Shown here piece after piece: positions 46,321 to 54,469 of a DNA stretch of 61,808 nucleotides. Source of the DNA: Comamonadaceae bacterium CG_4_9_14_3_um_filter_60_33 (GTDB lineage: Bacteria > Pseudomonadota > Gammaproteobacteria > Burkholderiales > Burkholderiaceae_C); NCBI GenBank assembly GCA_002789915.1, contig PFUD01000133.1, positions 1 through 61,808 on the forward strand. The letters run 5' to 3'. Both the position numbers and the translations under genes were made by a program. Numbering within the stretch: the first letter of the stretch is position 1; each line of letters starts with the position of its first letter. The notes beneath the pieces were generated by a model. It ran no database searches. It was given only the letters and a program-made list of their open reading frames with translations, and had not been told where the DNA came from.

Positions 46321-46374
46321 TGTGTTTCCAGACCTGTGAGCGTTTGAATTAAAGCCATTTGGAGTGTTGAAGCC

Positions 46375-46391
46375 CGCAAGGGTTCCTTGCG
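46375..46391 (-). promoter_or_regulatory. Intercistronic hairpin between gpmA and ctpA
   Basis: CGCAAGG (46375-46381) and CCTTGCG (46385-46391) form a perfect seven-pair stem with a three-base loop, 12 bases after the gpmA stop. No T run follows on the minus strand, so an attenuator or RNA-stability element is more likely than a full terminator. Confidence 0.4.
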
Positions 46392-46402
46392 ACCGCAAAA
46401 AT

Positions 46403-47146
46403 TTACTGTTTTCCCTGTGCCGCCACAGCAGCGGCCGCCTTGGCGGCTGCCGCGGCGTCACCCAGATAGTAATGGCGAATCGGTTTGAGCTCGTCGTCGA
46501 GTTCATAAACCAGCGGAATCCCGTTGGGGATATTCAGACCGACGATCTCGTTGTCAGAGATATTGTCGAGGTATTTGACTAGCGCCCGGATCGAATTGCC
46601 GTGGGCTGCCACCACCACGCGCTTGCCCAGTCGCATCGCTGGCGCCAGCGCTTCGTTCCAGAACGGCATGACGCGCGCCACTGTGTCTTTAAGGCATTCA
46701 GTCAGCGGCACCTGCTCCAGGGCGAGCTTGACGTATCGCACATCGCCGCGCTCGCAGCGCGGGTCGGTGGCTTCCAGCGCGGGCGGTGCCGTGTCGTAGC
46801 TGCGCCGCCAGATCAGCACTTGCGCATCACCATACTCTTTGGCCACCTCGGCCTTGTTGAGTCCTTGCAGCGCGCCATAGTGGCGCTCGTTGAGGCGCCA
46901 ACTGTTCACCACCGGCAGCCAAGTGCGGTCCATTTCGTCGAGCACGTGCCACAGGGTGCGGGTGGCGCGCTTGAGGACGCTGGTGTAGGCGATGTCGAAG
47001 TCATAGCCCTCGGCCTTGAGCAGGCGCCCGGCAAAGATGGCTTGCTCAAGCCCGGTGGGGGTCAGGTCCACGTCGGTCCAGCCAGTAAAGCGGTTTTCCA
47101 GGTTCCAGGTGGATTCGCCGTGGCGAATCAAAACGAGTTTGTGCAT
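46403..47146 (-). CDS. gpmA: 2,3-bisphosphoglycerate-dependent phosphoglycerate mutase
   Basis: GpmA interconverts 3- and 2-phosphoglycerate in glycolysis and gluconeogenesis. The 247-residue protein starts [21 protein letters not shown], where RHG holds the phosphorylated histidine. It has [25 protein letters not shown] and the second histidine in [15 protein letters not shown] short Ala-rich tail ([12 protein letters not shown]) is added at the C-terminus. The ATG at 47146 is fixed by conservation. It is divergent from the rhodanese gene over 95 bases. Confidence 0.97.
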   Translation of the reverse strand: MHKLVLIRHGESTWNLENRFTGWTDVDLTPTGLEQAIFAGRLLKAEGYDFDIAYTSVLKRATRTLWHVLDEMDRTWLPVVNSWRLNERHYGALQGLNKAEVAKEYGDAQVLIWRRSYDTAPPALEATDPRCERGDVRYVKLALEQVPLTECLKDTVARVMPFWNEALAPAMRLGKRVVVAAHGNSIRALVKYLDNISDNEIVGLNIPNGIPLVYELDDELKPIRHYYLGDAAAAAKAAAAVAAQGKQ

Positions 47147-47241
47147 GGTAAAAAAGGAATAATTGCAGGTGCAGAAGCGATGCTGCGACTGCATTCTAAA
47201 ATGCTCGGATTGACACGCTCCCCCCACCTAGGAAATTACCC

Positions 47242-47649
47242 GTGAAATTTATTTTTGACAACTGGATGTTGATTGCCGTTGCTCTGGCGGCAGGCACCAT
47301 GCTGCTGATGCCCATGATCAAAGGTGCCGGCCAGGGCGCCCTGACCCCGGAAGCTGCCGTGCAGCTAATTAACCGCGAAAAGGCCGTTTTGATTGACATT
47401 TGCGAGCCCAATGAGTTTGCCGCCGGCCACGCGATTGGCGCCAAAAACATCCCTGTAGGCCAACTTGAAGGCAAACTGGCCACCACGGTCAAGAACAAGG
47501 CCTTGCCGGTGATACTGGTGTGCCAGTCGGGTGCGCGCAGCAGCCGTGCCCTGGGCATTGCCAAAAAACTGGGCTTTGAAAACGCGCAGTCTCTCGCAGG
47601 TGGTCTGGGCGCCTGGCGTTCGGCCAATTTGCCAGTTGAAAAAGCCTGA
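47242..47649 (+). CDS. Membrane-anchored rhodanese-like protein
   Basis: A 135-residue protein with one N-terminal transmembrane helix (WMLIAVALAAGTMLLMPMI) and a single rhodanese domain. The active-site loop is CQSGARSS with the catalytic cysteine, suggesting sulfurtransferase activity. The E. coli relative is YibN. The start is GTG at 47242 with AGGAAA upstream. It begins the conserved run rhodanese-grxC-secB-gpsA, seen across proteobacteria. Confidence 0.92.
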   Translation: MKFIFDNWMLIAVALAAGTMLLMPMIKGAGQGALTPEAAVQLINREKAVLIDICEPNEFAAGHAIGAKNIPVGQLEGKLATTVKNKALPVILVCQSGARSSRALGIAKKLGFENAQSLAGGLGAWRSANLPVEKA

Positions 47650-47664
47650 ACCCTGGAGCCAAAT

Positions 47665-47925
47665 ATGCAAGTCGTCAAGATGTACACCACCGCCGTTTGC
47701 CCCTACTGCATTCGCGCCAAGCAACTCCTCAAGGCCCGCGGCGTTGAGAATATTGAAGAAATCCGCATTGACCAAAATCCGGCTGAGCGCAACCAGATGA
47801 TGGCCATCACCGGTCGGCGCACGGTGCCGCAAATTTTCATTGGCAGCACACACGTTGGTGGTTGTGATGAGCTGGTGGCTTTGGACGCCCAGGGTGGTTT
47901 GCTGCCGCTGCTGCAGGCCGCCTGA
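47665..47925 (+). CDS. grxC: Glutaredoxin 3
   Basis: An 86-residue dithiol glutaredoxin with the active site CPYC in [30 protein letters not shown] forms the cis-proline and glutathione-binding segment. It reduces ribonucleotide reductase and mixed disulfides. It lies between the rhodanese and secB genes, 15 bases after the former. Confidence 0.96.
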   Translation: MQVVKMYTTAVCPYCIRAKQLLKARGVENIEEIRIDQNPAERNQMMAITGRRTVPQIFIGSTHVGGCDELVALDAQGGLLPLLQAA

Positions 47926-47962
47926 GATAATTTCTCCCCTATTTTTAACTGAAAGACCATCC

Positions 47963-48445
47963 ATGGCTGAAACCCCAACCCCCGCAACCTCGGCAAACCC
48001 TGTTTTCCAAATTCAACGCGTCTATCTCAAAGAGGCTTCGCTGGAGCAACCCAATTCGCCCGCGATCCTGCTGGAGCAGGAGCAACCCACCGTCGACATC
48101 CAGCTGGGTGTCAATGCTGCGCCCGTTGGCGAGGGCGTCTTTGAAGTGATGGTGACCGCCACCGTGCAGACCAAAATCAAGGACAAGACTGTATTTCTGG
48201 TCGAAGCCACGCAAGCCGGTATTTTCGAGCTGCGCAACCTGCCACAGGAGCAGATGGGTCCGATCCTGGGCATTGCCTGTCCGCAAATCGTTTACCCCTA
48301 CCTGCGCGGCAATGTGGCCGACATGATTCAACGCGGTGGTTTTCCACCCGTGCACCTGTCAGAAATCAATTTCCAGGCCATGTACGAGCAGCAGAACGCC
48401 GCCCAAGCTGCCCAGGCCGAGTCCACCCCTGCTGCAGTGCAATAA
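47963..48445 (+). CDS. secB: Protein-export chaperone SecB
   Basis: SecB keeps preproteins unfolded and hands them to SecA. The 160-residue protein has [19 protein letters not shown], the central [14 protein letters not shown], and the SecA-contact region [35 protein letters not shown]. The ATG at 47963 is 37 bases after grxC with GAAAGA upstream. Its partner site, the SecA zinc motif, is encoded at the left edge of this window. Confidence 0.96.
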   Translation: MAETPTPATSANPVFQIQRVYLKEASLEQPNSPAILLEQEQPTVDIQLGVNAAPVGEGVFEVMVTATVQTKIKDKTVFLVEATQAGIFELRNLPQEQMGPILGIACPQIVYPYLRGNVADMIQRGGFPPVHLSEINFQAMYEQQNAAQAAQAESTPAAVQ

Positions 48446-48469
48446 TTTTGCTGCTCTGGCGTGCTCCTG

Positions 48470-48487
48470 ATGCAGTGGCTACTGCAT
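48470..48487 (+). promoter_or_regulatory. Hairpin before gpsA
   Basis: ATGCAGT (48470-48476) and ACTGCAT (48481-48487) are perfect inverted arms around GGCT, ending eight bases before the gpsA start. It would cover the ribosome binding region and could limit gpsA translation. Confidence 0.35.
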
Positions 48488-48495
48488 AACTCAAG

Positions 48496-49521
48496 ATGAA
48501 AATCATTGTGCTTGGTGCTGGTGCTTGGGGCACGGCGCTGGCTGTCAGTGCCAGTCAGCATCCGGCGCATCATGCGGTGACGTTGTGGGCGCGTGATGCC
48601 ACCCAATCGGGTTTACTGCAAGCGCGGCACGAAAACCAGCGTTATCTGCCAGGGGTTTGTTTGCCGCCAACGCTGGCTTTCAATGCCGTTGCGTTTGCGC
48701 AACTCAAGGCTTTGGTGGCTGATGCCGATCTGGTGGTGGTGGCCACGCCGATGGCAGCGCTGCGCCCCATGCTGACGGGGTTGGCGTCCTGCCCGGCACC
48801 GCTGGCCTGGCTCTGCAAAGGCTTTGAAGCACCGGTTGGTGACGACATCGGCCTGCTGGCCCATGAGGTTCAGGCGCAGGTGGCGCCTGACTTGCAGGCT
48901 GGCGTGCTCAGCGGCCCCAGCTTTGCGCTCGAAGTAGCGCGGGGGCAACCGACCGCTCTGGTAGCAGCCAGCGCCCATGACTCAGTGCGCCGTGCGCTGG
49001 TTGATGCCTTTCACGGACCCATGTTGCGGGTTTACGCCAATGACGACGTCGTCGGCGTCGAAGTGGGCGGTGCAGTCAAGAATGTGCTGGCCATTGCCAC
49101 CGGCTTGTGTGATGGCCTGGGTCTTGGCCTCAACGCCCGCGCTGCGCTGATCACGCGGGGCTTGGCAGAAATGACCCGCCTCGGGTTGGCTTTGGGCGCT
49201 CAGTCCGCCACCTTCATGGGCTTGAGTGGCCTGGGTGATCTGGTGCTGACCGCAACCGGCGATTTGTCGCGCAACCGGCAAGTGGGCCTGGCTCTGGCGA
49301 AAGGGCAGAGCCTGTCGCAAACCACAGCCGCGCTCGGCCACGTCGCCGAAGGTGTTTATAGCGCCCGCACCGTGGTGCAGCGCGCTGCCCATCTGGGTGT
49401 GGAAATGCCTATTGCCAACGCGGTGGTGGCCTTGCTCGATGGGCTGCTAACCCCGCAGCAGGCGGTGGCTGACTTGATGGGGCGCGAGCCCACGGTCGAG
49501 CAGTCTGACACGTCATCCTGA
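48496..49521 (+). CDS. gpsA: Glycerol-3-phosphate dehydrogenase [NAD(P)+]
   Basis: GpsA reduces dihydroxyacetone phosphate to sn-glycerol 3-phosphate for phospholipid synthesis. The 341-residue protein opens with the dinucleotide site [12 protein letters not shown]. It then has [17 protein letters not shown], the catalytic-lysine segment [15 protein letters not shown], and [17 protein letters not shown]. All are family signatures and the length is normal. It closes the grxC-secB-gpsA run. Confidence 0.96.
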   Translation: MKIIVLGAGAWGTALAVSASQHPAHHAVTLWARDATQSGLLQARHENQRYLPGVCLPPTLAFNAVAFAQLKALVADADLVVVATPMAALRPMLTGLASCPAPLAWLCKGFEAPVGDDIGLLAHEVQAQVAPDLQAGVLSGPSFALEVARGQPTALVAASAHDSVRRALVDAFHGPMLRVYANDDVVGVEVGGAVKNVLAIATGLCDGLGLGLNARAALITRGLAEMTRLGLALGAQSATFMGLSGLGDLVLTATGDLSRNRQVGLALAKGQSLSQTTAALGHVAEGVYSARTVVQRAAHLGVEMPIANAVVALLDGLLTPQQAVADLMGREPTVEQSDTSS

Positions 49522-49551
49522 TTTAGTCACTTCAATCTTGAACACACTGAC

Positions 49552-50457
49552 ATGACGGCTCATTCTGAATTTTCTCCCGCCTTCGTGGCTGAACTGGCCC
49601 GCGCAGATGTGCTCAGGGCCTTGCAGGAAGATGTGGGCACCGGCGATCTGACCGCTGGCCTGGTGGACGCTAGCTTGCGCGCCCATGCCCGTGTGGTGAC
49701 GCGCGAAAGCGCCGTGATCTGCGGCCAGTCCTGGGCCGAGGCCGCCTTGCGCCAACTCGACCCCGAGGTCGATATCACCTGGCTGGTGCCCGAAGGCCAT
49801 CGCTGCAAAGCCGACCAGGTGGTGCTCGAAATTCATGGTAATGCCAGAGCGCTGCTGACGGCTGAGCGCACCGCGCTGAATTTTTTACAACTGCTCAGTG
49901 CCGTGGCCAGCAAAACCAGCGACTACGTGCAAGCCATTTGTGATGTGCCTGGCTCGCACGCCCGCATAGTCGACACCCGCAAAACCCTGCCCGGTTTGCG
50001 CCTGGCGCAAAAGTACGCGGTCCACATAGGTGGCGGCGTCAACCATCGGCTGGGCTTGTATGACGCGGTGCTGATCAAGGAAAACCACATTACCGCCGCC
50101 GGTGGCGTGACCGCCGTGTTGCACCAAGCCGCACGGGTGGCGCCGAGCGCCCGCTTTATCGAGATCGAAATTGAAACCCTGGCGCAGTTGAGCGAAGCGC
50201 TTGACGCCGGTGCTGGCATGGTGCTGCTCGACAACATGGGCCTGTCGCAGTTGCAGGAATCTGTGCAACTCAATGCCGGGCGCGCCATTCTGGAAGTCTC
50301 GGGCGGCGTCAACCTGTCGTCGGTACGCGCCATCGCCTCGACCGGGGTGGACCGTATTTCGATTGGCACCTTGACCAAAGACGTCAAGGCGGTTGATTTT
50401 TCGATGCGATTGGTGACCGAGCCGCCGTCAGCAGCAGCGCCTCGCCCTGCGTTGTGA
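49552..50457 (+). CDS. nadC: Nicotinate-nucleotide pyrophosphorylase (quinolinate phosphoribosyltransferase)
   Basis: NadC turns quinolinate and PRPP into nicotinate mononucleotide. The 301-residue protein has EDVGTGDLTA, the substrate-binding RIVDTRKTLPGLR, NHRLGLYDAVLIKENH and the barrel end VSGGVNLSSVRAIASTGVDRIS. It is followed 15 bases later by nadA, which makes its substrate. nadB (L-aspartate oxidase), usually grouped with these, is not in the window. Confidence 0.96.
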   Translation: MTAHSEFSPAFVAELARADVLRALQEDVGTGDLTAGLVDASLRAHARVVTRESAVICGQSWAEAALRQLDPEVDITWLVPEGHRCKADQVVLEIHGNARALLTAERTALNFLQLLSAVASKTSDYVQAICDVPGSHARIVDTRKTLPGLRLAQKYAVHIGGGVNHRLGLYDAVLIKENHITAAGGVTAVLHQAARVAPSARFIEIEIETLAQLSEALDAGAGMVLLDNMGLSQLQESVQLNAGRAILEVSGGVNLSSVRAIASTGVDRISIGTLTKDVKAVDFSMRLVTEPPSAAAPRPAL

Positions 50458-50472
50458 ACCTCAGGAGAAAGC

Positions 50473-51594
50473 ATGAACATCGCCCTTAAAGAAGTCGATT
50501 ACGAACAGCCGCAAGCCGACGCGAGTGGCTCGGTTTGTGCCACCAAACACGCCTGGGCACGGGTGCCGGAAGAGCCTGGCCCGGCTGAACGTGCAGCCCT
50601 GAAAGACAAAATCCGCCGCCTGCTGAAGGAAAAAAATGCAGTCATGGTGTCGCATTACTATGTGCACCCCGACCTGCAAGACCTGGCTGAAGCCACCGGC
50701 GGCCTGGTCAGCGACTCGCTGGAGATGGCGCGTTTTGGCCGCGACCACGCGGCGCAAACGCTGGTGGTCTCTGGCGTGCGCTTCATGGGCGAAACAGCCA
50801 AAATCCTGTCGCCCGAAAAACGTGTGCTGATGCCCGACCTCGACGCCACCTGCTCGCTCGACCTGGGCTGCCCGGCGGATGAATTCGGCGCTTTCTGCGA
50901 CGCCCACCCCGATCGCACCGTGGTGGTCTATGCCAACACCAGCGCGGCCGTCAAGGCGCGCTCGGACTGGCTGGTCACGTCCAGCTGCGCGCTCGACATT
51001 GTGAAAGCGCTCAAGGACAAGGGTCACAAAATCTTGTGGGCGCCCGACCGCCATCTGGGCGGCTACATTCAGCGCGAAACCGGTGCCGACATGCTGATGT
51101 GGAACGGCGCGTGCATCGTCCACAATGAGTTCAAGGCCGTTGAACTGAAATATCTGATGCAGCAGCACCCGGCGGCCAAGGTGCTGGTGCACCCCGAATC
51201 CCCTTCTGAGGTGGTTGCGCTGGCTGATGCCGTGGGTTCCACCTCGGCCATTCTCAAGGCCGCTCATGAGATGGACGCCGACATGTTCATTGTGGCCACT
51301 GACAACGGCATGATGCACAAGCTGCGCGCGCTCAACCCCGGCAAACTCTTTTTGGAAGCGCCCACGGCGGGCAACAGCGCCACCTGCAAGAGCTGTGCCC
51401 ATTGCCCCTGGATGGCGATGAACAGCCTGGCCGACGTGGCCCGCGTGCTGGAGACCGGCGCTAACGAGATATTTGTTGACCCCGCCATCATTCCCAGGGC
51501 GCGCTTGCCAATTGATCGCATGCTGGCGTTTACCTCGGCGCTCAAGGGCGGGCTTGATGCGGGTAGCCTGGTGCCAAATATTGGGGCTGCCTGA
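50473..51594 (+). CDS. nadA: Quinolinate synthase
   Basis: NadA condenses iminoaspartate with dihydroxyacetone phosphate using a [4Fe-4S] cluster. The 373-residue protein has [19 protein letters not shown], and cysteines in [22 protein letters not shown] and [13 protein letters not shown], which include the three cluster ligands. HPESPSEV is also conserved. A good AGGAG site precedes the ATG. About 30 bases after the stop comes the first of two long hairpins sharing an apical sequence. Confidence 0.96.
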   Translation: MNIALKEVDYEQPQADASGSVCATKHAWARVPEEPGPAERAALKDKIRRLLKEKNAVMVSHYYVHPDLQDLAEATGGLVSDSLEMARFGRDHAAQTLVVSGVRFMGETAKILSPEKRVLMPDLDATCSLDLGCPADEFGAFCDAHPDRTVVVYANTSAAVKARSDWLVTSSCALDIVKALKDKGHKILWAPDRHLGGYIQRETGADMLMWNGACIVHNEFKAVELKYLMQQHPAAKVLVHPESPSEVVALADAVGSTSAILKAAHEMDADMFIVATDNGMMHKLRALNPGKLFLEAPTAGNSATCKSCAHCPWMAMNSLADVARVLETGANEIFVDPAIIPRARLPIDRMLAFTSALKGGLDAGSLVPNIGAA

Positions 51595-51625
51595 GGGCTG
51601 GTTTCGGCGTGATTTTTCTTTAGCG

Positions 51626-51705
51626 GCAGTGGGTGGGGCATTGGGGACCGCCTCAGACGCGCTTCGCTTTGCGACATCGGCGCTCCTCAATGCCCCACTC
51701 ACTGC
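51626..51705 (+). repeat. Long hairpin 1 with conserved apex, 3' flank of nadA
   Basis: Arms 51626-51647 and 51684-51705 pair over 22 positions, 20 Watson-Crick and two that become G-U in RNA read from the plus strand. The 36-base loop holds a 32-base core (51650-51681) identical, in inverted orientation, to the core of hairpin 2. Inside the core GCGA and TCGC (AAA between) can pair. It starts 31 bases after the nadA stop, and no T run follows. The rest of the 355-base gap (51595-51949) holds only hairpin 2 and a plain spacer; I see no gene in it. Confidence 0.85.
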
Positions 51706-51810
51706 TGTGAGGCTCTGCTTTGCCAGCGCTGAATACCTGTAGGCCAACACTTGAGGCCGACGCGGTTGTCCCGTATTCGGTTTCTATGCTCGCCAAACCC
51801 AACGGCATCA

Positions 51811-51888
51811 GGCCAATCGGGGTAAGGCAGGGGGCCGATGTCGCAAAGCGAAGCGCGTCTGAGGCCCCCTGCCTTACCCCGATTGGCC
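51811..51888 (-). repeat. Long hairpin 2 with conserved apex, 3' flank of the EamA gene
   Basis: Arms 51811-51836 and 51863-51888 are a perfect 26-base inverted repeat; the loop is 51837-51862. The 32 bases 51834-51865 are the exact reverse complement of 51650-51681 in hairpin 1, while the outer stems are unrelated. Read on the minus strand, as in the EamA transcript, the loop has the same sense as hairpin 1 has in the nadA transcript. It lies 61 bases after the EamA stop and lacks a T run. Confidence 0.88.
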
Positions 51889-51949
51889 CATCACCGCCGC
51901 CAGTAAATCACGAATGAACCCTGTTTTCAAACGCAACAGGGCAGTTGCA

Positions 51950-52855
51950 TCAGCGCCGTGACGACGACACCGCAATGCCGCCGACGATCAACACAAACGC
52001 CAGCGCGTGGTACAGGTGCGGCAACTCGCCCAAAAAGGCCACAGACAGCACCGCAGTGAAAAGCGGCACCAGGTTGACGAAAAAACCGGCCACTGCCGGG
52101 CCGGCGCGCGCCACACCGGCGCCATAAGCCCGGTAAGCCAGCACGGCCGGGGCCGTGGCAATGAACAGCAGCGCCAGGGCAAGCGCCCAGCTCATCTCCA
52201 ATCGGCCAAGACCCAGCGACCACTCCACACCGGCGGACAGGCTCGACCAGACCAGGCCGAAGGCAATTTGCGCCAGCAAGAAGGCCGACCAGTTGCGCCT
52301 GATCTCGGTCGGCTCGGTGGTCGGGTGCGCCAGCATCCAGCTGTAATAGGCCCAGGCGGCTGCAGCTAACAACATGTAGATGTCGCCAGGTACCAGACGC
52401 ACCTGCAGCAGCACGTCAAGCTGACCCCGGCTCAAAACCAGCATCACGCCGCAAATCGACAACAGCGCGCCCAGCCACTGCCTGCCCGAAATGCGCATGC
52501 CAAAAAACAGCCGTCCAATCAACAGCATCCACACCGGCGTGCTCGACCCCACCAGCGTCACATTGAGCGGGGTGGATGTGTTGAGCGACAGATACAGCAG
52601 CGCGTTGTAGCCGCCAATGCTCAGCAGCCCGAGCAGCGCAAAACGCCGCCAGCTCGGCCACAGGGCACTGCCCCGGCGCAGCACCGGCGCGGCCAGCGGC
52701 AGCAGCAGGGCAAAGGCAATGGCCCAGCGCAGCAGGTTGAGCGTCATCGGTGAGACCAGCGGTGCCACCAGCCGCCCCACTACGGCGTTGCCAGCCCAGA
52801 AGATAGGCGGCAGGGTCAGCAACACAATGGTGCTGGGGCTGAGTTTTGCGTGCAT
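51950..52855 (-). CDS. EamA/DMT family transporter
   Basis: A 301-residue inner-membrane protein with about ten transmembrane helices in two EamA repeats: the first begins TIVLLTLPPIFWAGNAVVGR, the second GDIYMLLAAAAWAYYSWML. Members of the drug/metabolite transporter superfamily export amino acids, nucleosides or other metabolites; the substrate here is unknown. The ATG at 52855 fits the start of the first helix; an upstream in-frame extension is polar and rejected. It converges on nadA across the twin-hairpin region. Confidence 0.9.
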   Translation of the reverse strand: MHAKLSPSTIVLLTLPPIFWAGNAVVGRLVAPLVSPMTLNLLRWAIAFALLLPLAAPVLRRGSALWPSWRRFALLGLLSIGGYNALLYLSLNTSTPLNVTLVGSSTPVWMLLIGRLFFGMRISGRQWLGALLSICGVMLVLSRGQLDVLLQVRLVPGDIYMLLAAAAWAYYSWMLAHPTTEPTEIRRNWSAFLLAQIAFGLVWSSLSAGVEWSLGLGRLEMSWALALALLFIATAPAVLAYRAYGAGVARAGPAVAGFFVNLVPLFTAVLSVAFLGELPHLYHALAFVLIVGGIAVSSSRR

Positions 52856-52962
52856 AGAACGTGACTGTAGCAAGGCTTTTACCCTGGCCTGATGCCCGCG
52901 CGACAGCCCGCGCTGCCAAATCATGGCAACATCGTGCGAATCAACTTTTCAGGAATTAAAAC

Positions 52963-53955
52963 ATGACAACAACATCGCGCGCCATTCTCATCGATCAGCA
53001 TGGCGGCCCCGAGCAGCTCAAATTGGTCACTGTGTCCGTGGGTGAGCCCGGCCCAGACGAGATTCGCATTCGACACCACGCGGTGGGCCTGAACTTTATT
53101 GATGTTTATCAACGCAGTGGCCTCTACCCCATGACGCTGCCACAGCAGCTCGGCATGGAAGCGGCTGGCGTGGTCGAAGCGGTGGGCGAGGACGTCACGC
53201 ACCTCAAGGTGGGCGACCGCGCCGCCTACGCCAGCCAGCCCCCTGGCAGTTACTGCGAGCTGCGTGTGATGCCCGCCAAATGCGTCTGCAAGCTGCCCGA
53301 CGCCATCAGCTTTGAAACTGGTGCTGCCATGATGCTCAAGGGGCTCACCGCCCAGTATCTGCTCAAAAAAACCCAACCCCAAGGCGGTTTGCAACCCGGT
53401 GACTTCGTGTTGTTTCACGCGGCGGCGGGCGGCGTTGGCCTGATTGCCTGCCAGTGGGCCAAAGCCATGGGGCTGCAACTGATCGGCACCGCGGGGTCGG
53501 ATGCCAAATGCGCGCTGGCCAAGGCCAATGGCGCGGCCTTTGTCATCAACTACAGCAGCGAAGACTTTCTGGCGCGGGTGAAAGAAATCACGGCTGGCAA
53601 AGGCGTCAAGGTGGTCTATGACTCGGTGGGCAAAGACACCTGGGACAAGTCTCTGGATTGTCTGGCACCCTTTGGCCTGATGGCCAGTTTTGGCAATGCA
53701 TCCGGGCCGGTGGCGCCGTTTGCGCCTGGCATCCTGGGCCCCAAGGGCTCACTCTATTTGACGCGGCAAACCTTGTTCACCCACATTGCCAGCCGCGAGA
53801 GCACACAGGCCATGGCCGACGATTTGTTCGAAGCGGTCACCAGTGGCAAGGTGCAGATTCACATCGACCAGCGCTACAAGCTTGAAGATGTGCAGCAGGC
53901 GCACCGCGACTTGGAAGCGCGCAAAACCACCGGCTGCAGCATTCTGACCTTGTGA
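52963..53955 (+). CDS. qor: NADPH:quinone oxidoreductase, zinc-independent
   Basis: A 330-residue medium-chain dehydrogenase/reductase of the quinone-reductase type. It has VGLNFIDVYQRSGLYP, GMEAAGVVEAVGEDV, and the NADPH-binding HAAAGGVGLIACQWAKAMG. The zinc ligands of alcohol dehydrogenases are absent, as expected for Qor. It should reduce quinones by one electron or act on unsaturated carbonyls. It is convergent with lspA with a 13-base gap. Confidence 0.92.
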   Translation: MTTTSRAILIDQHGGPEQLKLVTVSVGEPGPDEIRIRHHAVGLNFIDVYQRSGLYPMTLPQQLGMEAAGVVEAVGEDVTHLKVGDRAAYASQPPGSYCELRVMPAKCVCKLPDAISFETGAAMMLKGLTAQYLLKKTQPQGGLQPGDFVLFHAAAGGVGLIACQWAKAMGLQLIGTAGSDAKCALAKANGAAFVINYSSEDFLARVKEITAGKGVKVVYDSVGKDTWDKSLDCLAPFGLMASFGNASGPVAPFAPGILGPKGSLYLTRQTLFTHIASRESTQAMADDLFEAVTSGKVQIHIDQRYKLEDVQQAHRDLEARKTTGCSILTL

Positions 53956-53968
53956 GATTGCGCGTTCT

Positions 53969-54469
53969 TTAGCGGCCGCGCCTCACGCGCAGTAGCTCGT
54001 CCAAAATGAGACAGGCGGCGCCCACCGTGATGGCGCTGTCGGCCACGTTGAAGGCCGGAAAGTGCCAACCGCGCCAATAGAAATCCAGGAAGTCCACCAC
54101 GTAGCCGTACAACACCCGGTCAATCACATTGCCCACCGCGCCACCGAGAATGCTGGCAATGGCGAAGGCAAACAGTTTTTGACTGGCATGTTTTTTGAGC
54201 AGCCAGACCATCAGCAAGGCGGCACCAACGCCGATAGCGGTAAAAAACCAGCGTTGCCAGCCGCCGGCGCCTGCCAGAAACGAGAACGCAGCACCGCTGT
54301 TGTGCACCCGCACGATGTTGAAAAACGAGGTCGCTGGCGTGCTGTCACCCAACTGGTAATAGCCCATGATCATCACCTTGGTGAACTGATCTGCAACCAG
54401 GATCAACATGGCCCAGCCGAGCCAGGCCAGCACGCTGACGCCGCCGGGTGAGAAGGGTTTGCGCGCCAT
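53969..54469 (-). CDS. lspA: Lipoprotein signal peptidase II
   Basis: LspA removes signal peptides from prolipoproteins. The 166-residue inner-membrane protein has four hydrophobic helices and the aspartyl active-site segments [21 protein letters not shown] and [14 protein letters not shown], with the two catalytic aspartates in IDR and NVADS. The ATG at 54469 overlaps the ileS stop by one base (TGATG). ribF-ileS-lspA is a widely conserved operon. LolB and the BON protein in this window are among its predicted substrates. Confidence 0.95.
   Translation of the reverse strand: MARKPFSPGGVSVLAWLGWAMLILVADQFTKVMIMGYYQLGDSTPATSFFNIVRVHNSGAAFSFLAGAGGWQRWFFTAIGVGAALLMVWLLKKHASQKLFAFAIASILGGAVGNVIDRVLYGYVVDFLDFYWRGWHFPAFNVADSAITVGAACLILDELLRVRRGR

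Noticed and set aside
51684-51720. Hairpin 1 as a plain Rho-independent terminator of nadA
   Set aside because: The stem is far longer than usual, has a 36-base loop and is not followed by a T run.
50461-51750. A 429-codon minus-strand open frame running from the nadA hairpin through nadA
   Set aside because: It is antisense to nadA and begins inside hairpin 1; the translation of the repeat core gives it a false look of conservation.
51626-51888. Integron attC sites or a CRISPR fragment as an explanation of the twin hairpins
   Set aside because: No GTTRRRY/RYYYAAC core sites, no integrase or Cas gene nearby, only two copies, and they are inverted with unrelated stems.
51720-51917. A 65-codon plus-strand open frame between nadA and the EamA gene
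   Set aside because: Most of it is the translation of hairpin 2; there is no ribosome binding site and no protein-like pattern, so the palindrome explains it better.
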